A stretch of DNA of 64,000 bases from Ilyomonas sp963790435. Its GTDB lineage: Bacteria; Bacteroidota; Bacteroidia; Chitinophagales; Chitinophagaceae. Within the stretch, counting starts at the first letter, position 1; each line of letters begins with the position of its first letter. Below the pieces are notes generated by a model, which saw nothing but the letters and a program-made list of their open reading frames with translations, searched no databases and was not told the origin of the DNA. Shown here one piece after another: positions 1 through 9,415 of this stretch. The stretch is from positions 868,001-932,000 of the forward strand of contig CAWBOI010000001.1 of NCBI GenBank assembly GCA_963790435.1. The letters are read 5' to 3'. Position numbers and translations under genes: made by a program.

Positions 1-138
1 GTTGGTTATTTTAAAAATTTATCTGATGCTTTTGTAAACCGCAAGGTTTTGAATGTGGTTGAGCCATCGCAAACAAGCTTGTATAATGAGTTGTATGAAA
101 AATGGAAGACACTGCTTCAAAAACAATTGAATGATTAG
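1..138 (+). CDS. C-terminal end of a probable FGGY-family sugar kinase (partial)
   Basis: The window opens inside a reading frame that ends with TAG at 136-138 and gives 45 residues. The tail (VVEPSQTSLYNELYEKWKTL) resembles the last helix of FGGY carbohydrate kinases, where an EP...Y..LY..W pattern follows the ATPase domain. The gene is co-directional with uxuA and ends about 85-130 bases before it, so a role in hexuronate or pentose catabolism would fit. Only the tail is visible, with no catalytic motif, so the family call is an inference and the substrate cannot be named. Confidence 0.4.
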   Translation, partial: VGYFKNLSDAFVNRKVLNVVEPSQTSLYNELYEKWKTLLQKQLND

Positions 139-223
139 TTTGGTAACAGGAACAGTGCAGGTGAGTTGAGCAATAAAAATGAAATGAGATAAAGAAACCC
201 ACACAGATAATAATCTGAAAAAA

Positions 224-1429
224 ATGAACAAAACCAAACCTCAAATCAATACAAGCTTGTTTTTGATGGAACAAACAATGCGTTGGTTTGGACCGAACGA
301 TCCGGTGCCGTTATCGTTCATCAGACAGGCGGGATGCACGGGTGTTGTTACGGCTTTGCATCACATTCCTGTGGGTGATGTTTGGAAGATAGACGAAATT
401 AATAAACGCAAACAAGCAGTGGAAGACGCAGGCATGACGTGGCAAGTGATTGAAAGCTTGCCTGTGCATGAAGACATCAAAAAACAAACCGGCAACTATC
501 TTCATTACATCAACCATTACAAACAAAGTCTTCGCAATGTAGCTGCCTGCGGATTGAAAGTGGTAACGTACAACTTTATGCCGATCCTCGATTGGATGCG
601 CACGCATATCTCTTATTCTCTGCCCGATGGAAGCAAGGCTTTGTATTTTGAACGAACTGCTTTTATTGCTTTCGATTTATTTTTATTACAGCGTCCTGGT
701 GCTGAAAACGACTACACCAAAGAAGACATTGAAAAAGCAAAGCAACGTTTTGGTAACATGACTGATGAAGAAAAAGAAGTGCTGTATTCCAATGCCTTGT
801 TGGGGCTACCCGGCAGTGAAGAACAATTTACAAAAGAGCAAATTCTTGCAGCTCTCAAAACGTACGATCACATTGATGCAAAGAAGTTAAAGGAACACTT
901 GTTTTATTTTTTGCAACAGATAGTGCCGGTAGCTGAAGAAGTTGGTGTAAATATGGCAATTCATCCCGACGATCCGCCCTATCCGATTCTCGGCTTGCCA
1001 CGCATTGTAAGCACCGGAGAAGATGCAGAAGAATTGCTGGCGGCTGCGCCCTCTCCTGCCAATGGTTTGTGCTTTTGCACGGGTTCGTATGGCGTAAGAA
1101 AAGACAACGATTTAGTAGAGATGATACAACGTTTTGGCGACCGTATTTACTTCCTTCATCTTCGCAATACCAAACGCGATGGCGAAGGCAATTTTTATGA
1201 AGCCGATCATTTACATGGTGATACTGATATGTATGCTGTGGTAAAAGAAATTGTGCGCCTGATGAACAAGCAAGGCACATCTATTCCCATGCGCCCCGAC
1301 CATGGTCATCAGATGTTAGATGATTTATCAAAGAAAACATATCCGGGTTATTCTGCAATCGGCAGGTTGAAAGGGTTAGCTGAATTAAGAGGCTTGGAAT
1401 TGGGCATCGCTGGAACAATGCAAGACTAA
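224..1429 (+). CDS. uxuA: Mannonate dehydratase UxuA
   Basis: Dehydrates D-mannonate to 2-keto-3-deoxy-D-gluconate in cytoplasmic glucuronate catabolism. The protein (401 aa from the first ATG) carries family signatures: MRWFGPNDPVPLSFIRQAG near the start followed by GVVTALHHIPVGDVW, and C-terminal metal-ligand segments around FCTGSYGVRKDND, HLRNT and RPDHGH. Known UxuA proteins begin close to MEQT.RWFGP, so the internal ATG at 266 is the more conserved start; neither start has a clear ribosome binding site. A preceding partial sugar kinase on the same strand suggests a uronate operon that extends out of the window. A hairpin terminator follows at 1489-1519. Confidence 0.95.
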   Translation: MNKTKPQINTSLFLMEQTMRWFGPNDPVPLSFIRQAGCTGVVTALHHIPVGDVWKIDEINKRKQAVEDAGMTWQVIESLPVHEDIKKQTGNYLHYINHYKQSLRNVAACGLKVVTYNFMPILDWMRTHISYSLPDGSKALYFERTAFIAFDLFLLQRPGAENDYTKEDIEKAKQRFGNMTDEEKEVLYSNALLGLPGSEEQFTKEQILAALKTYDHIDAKKLKEHLFYFLQQIVPVAEEVGVNMAIHPDDPPYPILGLPRIVSTGEDAEELLAAAPSPANGLCFCTGSYGVRKDNDLVEMIQRFGDRIYFLHLRNTKRDGEGNFYEADHLHGDTDMYAVVKEIVRLMNKQGTSIPMRPDHGHQMLDDLSKKTYPGYSAIGRLKGLAELRGLELGIAGTMQD

Positions 1430-1488
1430 CACTCGTTATCGGTTCACCTTTGGTTTTACCCAATTTTTCTTATTGAATACAATTTATA

Positions 1489-1519
1489 ATTAGATTGCGT
1501 TATAAGCAATCTAATTTTT
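1489..1519 (+). terminator. Rho-independent terminator after uxuA
   Basis: A perfect 10-bp stem (1489-1498 with 1506-1515) with a 7-base loop is followed by a run of T. It lies about 60 bases after the uxuA stop codon. Confidence 0.75.
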
Positions 1520-1530
1520 CAGATCAAAAC

Positions 1531-1561
1531 AAAAAAGCATCGAAAAAATCAATGCTTTTTT
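1531..1561 (-). terminator. Terminator hairpin for tRNA-Asp
   Basis: A 10-bp inverted repeat (1531-1540 with 1552-1561) made of an A-run, GCAT and its complement. Read on the minus strand it lies immediately downstream of tRNA-Asp and ends in a T-run. It could act in both directions. Confidence 0.6.
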
Positions 1562-1564
1562 AAG

Positions 1565-1638
1565 CGGACTGGACGGGACTCGAACCCGCGACCTCTGCCG
1601 TGACAGGGCAGCATTCTAACCAACTGAACTACCAATCC
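1565..1638 (-). tRNA. tRNA-Asp (anticodon GTC)
   Basis: The minus strand folds into a complete cloverleaf of 74 nt. The acceptor stem GGATTGG pairs with CCAGTCC (one G-U pair) and the discriminator base is G, as expected for tRNA-Asp. The D arm contains AGTTCAGTTGGTT, the anticodon stem is CTGCC/GGCAG with loop CTGTCAC (anticodon GTC), and the T arm is GCGGGTTCGAGTCCCGT. The 3' CCA is not encoded, so it must be added by the CCA-adding enzyme, a candidate for which lies at 29685. Confidence 0.97.
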
Positions 1639-1736
1639 TCATTTTCCCTTTCGGGGCTGCAAATATAAGCGCAAACATTTTTTATCAGCAAATCTTTTCT
1701 ACCTTTATTTTTACCTTCTATTTATTGAAAAACAGT

Positions 1737-2711
1737 ATGCCACAATATCCCAACAGACAGTTTCTTGATTTTGAACAGCCGATAAAAGATTTATATGAAC
1801 AGATTGATGGTACCAAAAAGCTGGCAGCTAAAAATCCAAAAATTAACTACGATGCCACCCTGCAACAATTGGAACATTCGATTATAGAAAAAAGAACGGA
1901 AATCACTGAACATCTTACACCCTGGCAGCGTGTGCAATTGAGCCGTCATCCCGACCGTCCCTATACTTTGAAATACATCGAAAAAATGACAGCCAACTTT
2001 GTTGAGTTATATGGCGACAGAAACGTGCGCGACGACAAAGCAATGGTGGGCGGCTTTGCCGAACTGGATGGTGAAACGGTGATGATGATTGGTCATCAAA
2101 AAGGGGCAAATACAAAACTGCGTCAGCTTCGCAATTTTGGTATGGCAAACCCGGAAGGTTATCGCAAAGCTTTACGCTTGATGAAGCTGGCAGAGAAGTT
2201 CAATAAGCCCGTTATCACTATGATTGATACGCCCGGCGCATTTCCGGGAGCCGAAGCTGAAGAACGTGGTCAAGGTGAAGCCATTGCACGCAATATTTAT
2301 GAGATGATCCGTTTGAAGGTTCCGGTGATTTGCGTGATTATTGGCGAAGGCGCGAGCGGCGGTGCACTGGGCATTGGCGTTGGTGATAAAATACTAATGA
2401 TGGAAAACACATGGTACACCGTTATTTCACCGGAAAATTGCAGTTCCATTTTATGGCGCAGCTGGGAGAAAAAAGAAGTGGCGGCAGAGCAATTGCATCT
2501 CACTTCAAAAGACATGAAGGGCTTTGGATTGGTTGATGAAATTGTTCCCGAACCTTTAGGCGGCGCACATTGGGATTACGACGAAGCAGCACGACTATTG
2601 AAAGAATCTATTACCAAAGCATTAAGAGAAGTAAAAAATATAAATGCTGAAGAACGCATTAACCAGCGCATTGAAAAATTTGAAAAGATGGGCTTTTGGG
2701 AAGAAGTATAA
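1737..2711 (+). CDS. accA: Acetyl-CoA carboxylase carboxyltransferase subunit alpha
   Basis: Alpha half of the carboxyltransferase, which moves the carboxyl group from carboxybiotin to acetyl-CoA in the first committed step of fatty acid synthesis. The product is 324 aa from the ATG at 1737; the open frame extends to a TTG at 1725, which is less likely as a start. The N-terminal region has the family hallmark FLDFEQPI, and the crotonase-fold core shows MIDTPGAFPGAEAEERGQ and GEGASGGALGIGVGD, the oxyanion-hole region. Length is normal for AccA. The beta subunit gene accD is not adjacent; in Bacteroidota the two are often separate. Confidence 0.97.
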   Translation: MPQYPNRQFLDFEQPIKDLYEQIDGTKKLAAKNPKINYDATLQQLEHSIIEKRTEITEHLTPWQRVQLSRHPDRPYTLKYIEKMTANFVELYGDRNVRDDKAMVGGFAELDGETVMMIGHQKGANTKLRQLRNFGMANPEGYRKALRLMKLAEKFNKPVITMIDTPGAFPGAEAEERGQGEAIARNIYEMIRLKVPVICVIIGEGASGGALGIGVGDKILMMENTWYTVISPENCSSILWRSWEKKEVAAEQLHLTSKDMKGFGLVDEIVPEPLGGAHWDYDEAARLLKESITKALREVKNINAEERINQRIEKFEKMGFWEEV

Positions 2712-2861
2712 TAAAGCAAATGCGTTGTAAAAGCTCTTTTGTTATTGAGATTTTTAAATCACAAAGAAAGATAAGAAGTAACACGAAGCATTCTCTTACT
2801 CTACTTTGTATCGCTTCATGTTAGTTTTTTTGTGGTATAAAAATTTGTGCAAAAACAAACG

Positions 2862-3245
2862 CTAATTGTTGATGCGCAAAGTGATAACAGAAAATTTATC
2901 GTCAGCACCTTTACTCATCACCGTAATGTTATAATTGTTTTTACCTATCAGTTTACCTGTAACATACATAGTTCCTCCCATTTCGCGCTGTGAAGTAACG
3001 CTACACGAAGTAATACCGTTGTCGGCAAAAAAGCTTTTTACTGTAGAAGCTGCCTGTGCTTTGGAAACGCCTTTTATTTCGTTGCTGTTAGGAAGTTTTA
3101 CATCAATACTGTTGTCGAAATATTTTGCAAACTCTTCAGCATTGGCGGCTTTTAAAGCAGCTATCATTTCATTTTTGTTTCCTTGCGAAAACACAGACGA
3201 GAACACAGCAAAAACGGCTATTAATAAAAGTAAATGTTTCTTCAT
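2862..3245 (-). CDS. DUF4783 family secreted protein
   Basis: A 127-aa protein with a clear signal peptide (MKKHLLLLIAVFAVFSSVFS, likely cut near residue 20-21). The mature part matches the small DUF4783 family found in Bacteroidota (NTF2-like fold) by overall pattern: an EMIAALKAANAEEFAKYFDNSIDV helix region followed by strands ending in FSVITLRINN. The function is unknown. It stands alone on the minus strand, convergent with accA and divergent from gpmI. The 150-base gap to accA holds a degenerate hairpin repeat. Confidence 0.8.
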   Translation of the reverse strand: MKKHLLLLIAVFAVFSSVFSQGNKNEMIAALKAANAEEFAKYFDNSIDVKLPNSNEIKGVSKAQAASTVKSFFADNGITSCSVTSQREMGGTMYVTGKLIGKNNYNITVMSKGADDKFSVITLRINN

Positions 3246-3354
3246 AAAATTGTTTATTCAACTAATTTATAAAATTACAATAACCAATCCATGGTTAGAT
3301 GTTCATTCACCACAAGGGTTGCAATCTCTCACTAAAAACATTCAGTTTTAACAA

Positions 3355-4878
3355 ATGGAAAAGAAAGTTATACTCATTATCATGGACGGCTGGGGATTGG
3401 GCAAAGTGTCTTCCTCCGATGCCATTCAACACGCCAATGTGCCTTTTGTTTCATCGCTTTATCAAAAATATCCCAACACTACTTTGATAACCTGTGGCGA
3501 AGCCGTTGGCTTGCCTGAAGGACAAATGGGCAACAGCGAAGTGGGACATTTGAATCTCGGCGCAGGTCGCATTGTATATCAGGAATTGCAGCGCATTAAT
3601 GTTGCCATTCGGGATGCGGAATTTTTCAAAAACGAAACATTACTCGCCTCTATTCACACAGCGAAAAACAACAACAAGCCCTTGCACCTGTTGGGTTTGG
3701 TAAGTGATGGTGGTGTGCACTCTCATACATCTCACTTAAAAGCCATTACCTCTTTGTGCGCACAGGAAGGTTTAAAGGAAGTGTACATTCATGCGTTTAC
3801 CGATGGCAGAGATACTGACCCAAAAAGCGGCTCCGGTTTTATTTCAGATTTACAACAACATTTGAACAAAACCGTTGGAACCATTGCCACCGTTTGCGGA
3901 CGTTATTATGCGATGGACAGAGACAAACGCTGGGACAGAATTAAACTGGCTTATGATGCGCTTGTAAACGGACATGGAGAAACGGCAACAGATGCAGTGG
4001 AAGCCATCAAACAATCGTATGAAAAAAGTGTAACCGATGAGTTTATTTTACCAACTGTAATAGTAAAAGACGAAGAGCCTGTCGCCACAATACAAGATGG
4101 CGATGTAGCCATCTGCTTTAATTTCAGAACCGACCGCTGCCGCGAAATAACGCAAGTGCTCACACAGCAGGACATGCACGAGCTGAATATGCACAAATTA
4201 AATCTTTATTATACCACCATGACGGAGTATGATAAGACATTTAAAAATGTGCATGTTGTGTTTGAAAATGATAACCTCACCAACACGCTGGGCGAAGTGT
4301 TGATGCGCAATAACAAGAAACAAATTCGCATTGCGGAAACGGAAAAATATCCGCATGTATCTTTCTTTTTTAGCGGGGGAAGAGAAGTGCCATTTGAAGG
4401 CGAAGTGCGGTTGATGGTGCCATCTCCTAAAGTGGCAACTTACGATTTGAAGCCGGAAATGAGTGCGGTAGTATTGACCGAAAAATTGCTTCCTGAAATT
4501 GAAAACGAAACAACAGATTTTGTTTGCCTCAATTTCGCAAATGCAGATATGGTTGGGCATACCGGCGTTTGGGAAGCGGTAATAAAAGCGGTAGAAACAG
4601 TGGATAGCTGCGTGCAGCGAATTGTTACAGCCGGCTTGCAGCATGGCTATGCGATACTGCTTACTGCTGACCATGGCAATGCCGATTACATGAAGAATGA
4701 AGACGGCTCGCCCAATACGCAACACTCGTTAAATTTGGTGCCCCTATTTTTTATCAGTAATGAATTTAAAGGAACCTTAAAGAACGGCAAATTGGGCGAT
4801 ATTGCGCCTACCATTTTGCATATTATGAGTCTTCCAATCCCGAGTGAAATGAAAGGGAATGTGTTGGTGAGTGAATAA
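3355..4878 (+). CDS. gpmI: 2,3-bisphosphoglycerate-independent phosphoglycerate mutase
   Basis: Interconverts 3- and 2-phosphoglycerate in glycolysis and gluconeogenesis, using two Mn ions and a phosphoserine intermediate. The 507-aa length is standard. Visible catalytic elements are MDGWG (Asp11), the nucleophile Ser61 in MGNSEVGHLN, the substrate-binding HAFTDGRDTDP segment, FNFRTDR, and the C-terminal metal sites FANADMVGHTG and TADHGNADYM. The start codon immediately precedes the conserved KKVILIIMDGWG. It is a single-gene unit followed by a strong bidirectional hairpin. Confidence 0.98.
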   Translation: MEKKVILIIMDGWGLGKVSSSDAIQHANVPFVSSLYQKYPNTTLITCGEAVGLPEGQMGNSEVGHLNLGAGRIVYQELQRINVAIRDAEFFKNETLLASIHTAKNNNKPLHLLGLVSDGGVHSHTSHLKAITSLCAQEGLKEVYIHAFTDGRDTDPKSGSGFISDLQQHLNKTVGTIATVCGRYYAMDRDKRWDRIKLAYDALVNGHGETATDAVEAIKQSYEKSVTDEFILPTVIVKDEEPVATIQDGDVAICFNFRTDRCREITQVLTQQDMHELNMHKLNLYYTTMTEYDKTFKNVHVVFENDNLTNTLGEVLMRNNKKQIRIAETEKYPHVSFFFSGGREVPFEGEVRLMVPSPKVATYDLKPEMSAVVLTEKLLPEIENETTDFVCLNFANADMVGHTGVWEAVIKAVETVDSCVQRIVTAGLQHGYAILLTADHGNADYMKNEDGSPNTQHSLNLVPLFFISNEFKGTLKNGKLGDIAPTILHIMSLPIPSEMKGNVLVSE

Positions 4879-4908
4879 GGTGTTCTTCCTGACTGTATTG
4901 TAAACTTA

Positions 4909-4942
4909 GACCTATAAGGTTTAAAAAACCTTATAGGTCTTT
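4909..4942. terminator. Strong bidirectional terminator hairpin after gpmI
   Basis: A perfect 14-bp stem (4909-4922 with 4926-4939) around a 3-base AAA loop. The stem ends in A/T runs, so it can terminate transcription in both directions. Confidence 0.75.
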
Positions 4943-5040
4943 CATTAGGTGCTTCACTTGAAAGATAAGCAAAAACAAACTTGTTCATGCAAATACTCAA
5001 TTTGCAAGTATCATAAATCAAAAATCACCTCTTCCATCTT

Positions 5041-5048
5041 TATATTTG
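5041..5048 (+). promoter_or_regulatory. Candidate -7 promoter box (TATATTTG)
   Basis: Exact match to the Bacteroidota -7 consensus TAnnTTTG, only five bases before the proposed GTG start of the helicase. That proximity implies a very short or absent leader, or a start further downstream. A clear -33 TTTG at standard spacing was not found. Confidence 0.4.
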
Positions 5049-5052
5049 ATGT

Positions 5053-7629
5053 GTGAGCATCGCATCTTCAACAACAAATTTGCACAAAACCAAAGGGTAC
5101 CAAATTATACAGCAATGGCTGGCTGCTAAAGGCTTTCAGCCCTTCGCTTTTCAGGAAGAAACCTGGCAACATATCATCAAAAACAGGAGCGGTTTGGTAA
5201 ACGCGCCAACAGGTTGCGGCAAAACCTTCTCTGTGTTTTTAGGAGCCGTCATTCAGTTCATTAACGAGCATCCAAAAGATTATCAGAACAAAGAAAAAAA
5301 ATGGACTTGCAACTCTTATGGGTCACGCCTTTACGTGCGCTTGCCAAAGACATTGGCAGAGCCATGGAAGAAGTAATATTTGAACTGGGAATGCAGTGGC
5401 AGATTGGCATTCGCAATGGTGATACTGATGTAAATGAACGGCAAAAACAAAAGCGCAACATGCCCGAAGTGCTCATCATTACGCCCGAAAGTCTGCATTT
5501 GTTTTTGGCACAAAAAGGCTATCCCGAAATCTTCAAAACACTGCGCACCATTGCCATTGATGAATGGCACGAATTGATTGGCGGCAAGCGTGGTGTGCTG
5601 GTAGAATTAGCGTTATCGAGGATTGTCAATTGCAAGTTGACAGTTGATAAGATTGAGATGACAGAAGAAAGCCAACCGTCATCTGTCATCCGTCATCTGT
5701 CAACCGTCAACTCTTCTCTATCCATCTGGGGCATCTCCGCCACCATTGGTAATTTAGAGCAGGCAAAAGATGTATTGTTGTATCCGCTTCAAAACTCTCC
5801 TTTAGCGGTCAGGGGCATCATCGTAAAAGCATCTTTAGATAAACAAATTGATATAGAATCTATCTTACCCGATGAAATAGAGAAATACCCGTGGGCCGGG
5901 CATTTAGGTTTAACGCTTGCCGATAAAATTATACCCATCATTGAAGAAAGCACCACCACATTAATCTTCATTAACACGCGTGGCATGAGCGAGCGTTGGT
6001 ATCAAAAGCTTCTCGACATTGCGCCGCAATTTGCCGGTGCCATTGCTTTGCATCACGGCAGTATTGAACACGAATTGAGAGTGTGGGTGGAAGAAGCTTT
6101 GCACGTAAAAAAACTGAAAGCCGTTGTGTGCACAGCCAGCCTTGATTTAGGCGTAGATTTTCGTCCGGTTGATACGGTGATTCAGGTAGGTTCGCCAAAA
6201 GGTGTTGCGCGCTTTCTGCAACGTGCAGGCCGCAGTGGTCATGGTCCCGGCGAAGTGAGTAAAATTTATTTTTTACCAACCCATTCATTAGAATTGGTGG
6301 AAGCCGCTGCATTAAAAGATGCCATCCAAGCAACACAATATTGAAAGCCGCGAACCAATGGTGCTTTGCTTTGATGTGCTTACACAATATGTGTGCACAA
6401 TTGCCATTGGTGAAGGTTTTTATGCTGATCAATTCTTCAACGAAATCAAATCAACACATTGTTTTAGCGAGATAACAAAAGGTGAGTGGCAACAAATTTT
6501 ACACTCTGTAACAACAGGTGGCAACGCGTTGCAACAGTATGATGAATACAAAAAAGTAGAAGTAGAAAGTGATGGCTTGCACCGGATAAAAAACCGCAGA
6601 ATTGCCATGCGCCACCGAATGCACATTGGCACGATTGTAAGCGATGCCATGCTGAAAGTAAAGATGTTGGGTGGCGCTTATGTGGGCATGATTGAAGAAA
6701 GTTTTATTAGTCGTTTAGAGCCTGGTAATGTGTTTGTTTTAGCAGGAAAAGTGTTGGAATTGGTTAGCATTAAAGATATGACGGCGATGACCAAAAAATC
6801 AACGTCGAAAAAAGCGCTTGTACCAAGCTGGAATGGAGGCAGGATGCCACTTTCAGCCAATTTGGGTGTGATGCTTCGCAAAGCTTTTAATAGTGCATTA
6901 TCGAAAAAAGCAAAGGCAATTGAGATACGCGTTTTGCAACCTTTATTTGAGTTGCAAAAAGAATTATCACACATTCCAAAAGAAGGTGAATTGCTGATAG
7001 AACAGATAGAAACAAGGGATGGTTTTCATCTGTTCGTTTATCCGTTTGAAGGCAGGCTTGTGCACGAAGCAATGGCAGCGTTGCTTGCCTTTCGCATCAG
7101 CAAAATCAAGCCCATTACGTTTTCAATTGCCATGAATGATTATGGCTTTGAATTGTTGAGCGATCAACCCATTCCGGTTGACGACAGCAATGTGTACGAT
7201 TTGTTTTCGACCCAAAATTTACTACGCGATATTCAGCAAAGCGTGAACAATGTTGAGATGGCAAGAAGAAAGTTTAGAGACATTGCAGTAATTGGCGGTT
7301 TGGTGTTTCAGGGTTATCCGGGCGAGCAAAAAAAAGCAAGGCATTTACAGGCTTCATCTTCGCTTCTTTTCAATGTTTTTTATGAATATGACCCGAATAA
7401 TTTATTGTTGCGACAAGCTTACCAGGAAGTGCTCGATCAGCAAATGGAAGAAGTGCGTTTGCGCAATGCACTAACGCGCATTCAAAACGAAAATATCATT
7501 CTCACATTTCCGCAACGGTTAACGCCATTTTGTTTTCCCATAAAAGTGGACAGCATGAGAGAATCCTTGACGTCAGAAAAATTGGAAGACCGCATTCAAC
7601 GAATGCAAGAGCAATTAGAGAAAGGGTAA
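5053..7629 (+). pseudogene. Lhr-like DEXH box DNA repair helicase, broken by two frameshifts
   Basis: The gene resembles the ligase-associated DNA damage response DEXH helicases. It is readable only as three frame segments: 5053-5376, 5301-6344 and 6319-7629. Walker A is APTGCGKT, the DEXH box is IDEWHEL, and later motifs include SATIG, VCTASLDLGVDFRPVD and QRAGRSGHGPGE. The first shift is at an A8 run (5294-5301), where one base appears missing; the second is near 6328-6342, with one extra base. They compensate each other and the conserved protein continues across both, giving about 858 codons. Between LALSRIV and SIWGISATIG lies an unusual 25-30-residue insert encoded by a palindromic repeat. 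The breaks may be sequence errors or recent mutation. The usual partners (ATP-dependent ligase, exonuclease) are not adjacent. Confidence 0.8.
5626..5716. repeat. Palindromic repeat inserted in frame in the helicase gene
   Basis: Nested inverted repeats: 5635-5647 pairs with 5700-5712 (12 of 13), and 5657-5665 pairs exactly with 5682-5690. The segment also contains tandem copies of (C/T)CGTCATCTGTCA. It is read through in frame and lies at the boundary between two conserved helicase motifs, so it looks like an intergenic-type palindromic unit that landed in a coding sequence. Confidence 0.6.
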
Positions 7630-7746
7630 AGCCGAAAAAAATGGGTAAAAACAAACTATTCTTATTCAACTTATTTACCAACAAAAATAAAGTTCATTAA
7701 AAGCTTTACCTTTCAAATCCGAAATCAATTTTCAAACTCTTTATCC

Positions 7747-8484
7747 ATGCAACCAAAACAATTGTTCTGTATAGCCGCATTGCTGTTGGTTTGCAAACTT
7801 TACTCACAACCGGTAACTATAATATCGTATAAAAATTATTCGATTGAAGGGTTGGTGAAAGAAGATAGTAGTCTTAGTAAATTGCTCCAACCCTATACCG
7901 ATAGCTTGCATAATTACATGAATGAAGTCATTGGCTTTAGTAATGGAGTATTGTACAAAAAACATCCCGAAAATGCTTTGGGAAATTTGATGACAGATGC
8001 GATGAAAGTATATGCAACCAAAGCCTTCAACACCAATGTTGACGCGGCTTTTATCAATTATGGAAGCATCCGTTCTTATATACCAAAAGGAAATATCACA
8101 AGGCAAACCGTTTACGATATAATGCCGTATGACAACCTTATTGTTCTTCAAAAATTGGCTGGAAATACGTTGCGTCAGTTGCTTGATTTGTTTGCTTTTA
8201 AAGGTGGCTGTGCTTGTTCGGGCGTAACAATGAAAATCAAAAATAAAAAGGCAACTGATGTTTATATTAACAGTGTTTTGTTGAACGATACTCTAACTTA
8301 TACCATTGCAATTTTAGATTATCTCGCAAATGGTGGCGATGGATGCACAATGCTAAAAAATGTGACAAAACAAAACCAAAACATCTTATTCCGAACCGCT
8401 TTGATAGATTACATACAAACGTTCACAAACGAAGGCAAACCGGTTACTGCAAACATCGAAAATCGCATCACAAATGCTGATTAA
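7747..8484 (+). CDS. 5'-nucleotidase C-terminal domain protein
   Basis: A 245-aa exported protein (signal peptide MQPKQLFCIAALLLVCKLYS). It contains only the substrate-binding C-terminal domain of UshA-type 5'-nucleotidases. Recognisable motifs are ENALGNLMTDAM (residues 76-87), AFINYGSIRS, ITRQTVYDIMPYDNLI, GVTMKI and DYLANGGDGC. The catalytic metallophosphatase domain is missing here and is encoded by the next gene, whose ATG overlaps this stop region by 11 bases. The two products very probably form one periplasmic nucleotidase. The order is reversed relative to the single-chain enzyme, where the metallophosphatase comes first. Confidence 0.88.
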   Translation: MQPKQLFCIAALLLVCKLYSQPVTIISYKNYSIEGLVKEDSSLSKLLQPYTDSLHNYMNEVIGFSNGVLYKKHPENALGNLMTDAMKVYATKAFNTNVDAAFINYGSIRSYIPKGNITRQTVYDIMPYDNLIVLQKLAGNTLRQLLDLFAFKGGCACSGVTMKIKNKKATDVYINSVLLNDTLTYTIAILDYLANGGDGCTMLKNVTKQNQNILFRTALIDYIQTFTNEGKPVTANIENRITNAD

Positions 8485-9415
8485 CAGAAGATACTTTTTG
8501 CAACAAACAATGCTGTCGGCTGCAGCAGTTACAATTTCATTTTTATGGCCCGAAAACGAAGTAAAAGCCAATGCAGAAGAACAACAAATTGTCATCCTTC
8601 ATACCAATGATATGCACAGTCATTTGGAGTCATTTCCTATGGATGGAAGCGCCAGTCAAGGTCGTGGCGGAGTGGCTGCACGTGCGCAAATCATCAGTGA
8701 AATCCGAAACAAAAACAAACATGTTTTATTGTTGGATGCGGGCGACATTTTTGGTAACACACCAATGTTTGAATTGTATAAAGGTGAGCCAGAAATAAAG
8801 GCAATGAGCGCTATGAAATACGATGCTGTAACCATTGGCGAACAGGATTTTTTATCAGGCATTGATAACTATGCAAACATGATTAACCGCTTTGCTAATT
8901 TCCCGGTTGTAATGTGCAATTATGATTTTACAAACACATCCTTAGAGCACAAAACATCTCCTTTTATTATATTGAAAAAAGGAGCTGCAAAAATTGGCAT
9001 AACCGGCGTGGGCATTGAGTTACAGGGCTTGATAGCAGATGATTTATATGGCAAAACCAAATGCCTCAACCCTATTGAAAACGCAAACAGAACAGCAGAG
9101 ATTTTGAAACGAAAAGAAGGATGCGATTTGATCATTTGCTTATCGCATTTAGGCGATGCCTACAGAACCGATAGGATAAGCGATGAAGTATTGGCAAAAG
9201 AAAGTTATGACATTGATTCAATCATCGGTGGACACACACATCGCTCTTTTCCTGAACCTCGTAAAATGTTAAATAAACGGGGAAAAGAAATGATTGTCAA
9301 TACAGCAGGTTGGGCAGGTATGCAATTGGGAAGATTGGATTATAATTTGCTTAAAAGCGGAAAAAATTTTTTAGATACAAAAACAATACTCATTGGAAAA
9401 AAATATGAAGATTAA
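8474..9415 (+). CDS. Metallophosphatase, catalytic half of a split 5'-nucleotidase
   Basis: A 313-aa calcineurin-like phosphoesterase of the UshA N-terminal type. Metal-site motifs are LHTNDMHSHLE, LLLDAGDIFG, TIGEQDFL (usually GNHEFD, here altered to GEQDF), ICLSHLG and IIGGHTHRSF. The N-terminus NRRYFLQQT followed by a hydrophobic stretch looks like a twin-arginine (Tat) signal, so it may be exported folded, unlike its partner, which has an ordinary Sec signal. It is translationally coupled to the preceding gene (11-base overlap). The replacement of the usual Asn-His metal motif is notable and could alter activity. Confidence 0.88.
   Translation: MLINRRYFLQQTMLSAAAVTISFLWPENEVKANAEEQQIVILHTNDMHSHLESFPMDGSASQGRGGVAARAQIISEIRNKNKHVLLLDAGDIFGNTPMFELYKGEPEIKAMSAMKYDAVTIGEQDFLSGIDNYANMINRFANFPVVMCNYDFTNTSLEHKTSPFIILKKGAAKIGITGVGIELQGLIADDLYGKTKCLNPIENANRTAEILKRKEGCDLIICLSHLGDAYRTDRISDEVLAKESYDIDSIIGGHTHRSFPEPRKMLNKRGKEMIVNTAGWAGMQLGRLDYNLLKSGKNFLDTKTILIGKKYED

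Noticed and set aside
855..1280. Open frame of 141 codons on the minus strand inside uxuA
   Set aside because: It lies wholly in the antisense of a well-conserved gene and its Cys/His-rich product is typical of shadow frames.
4686..5021. 111-codon minus-strand frame across the gpmI terminator
   Set aside because: It translates through the hairpin and the antisense of the conserved GpmI C-terminus, so it is not a gene.
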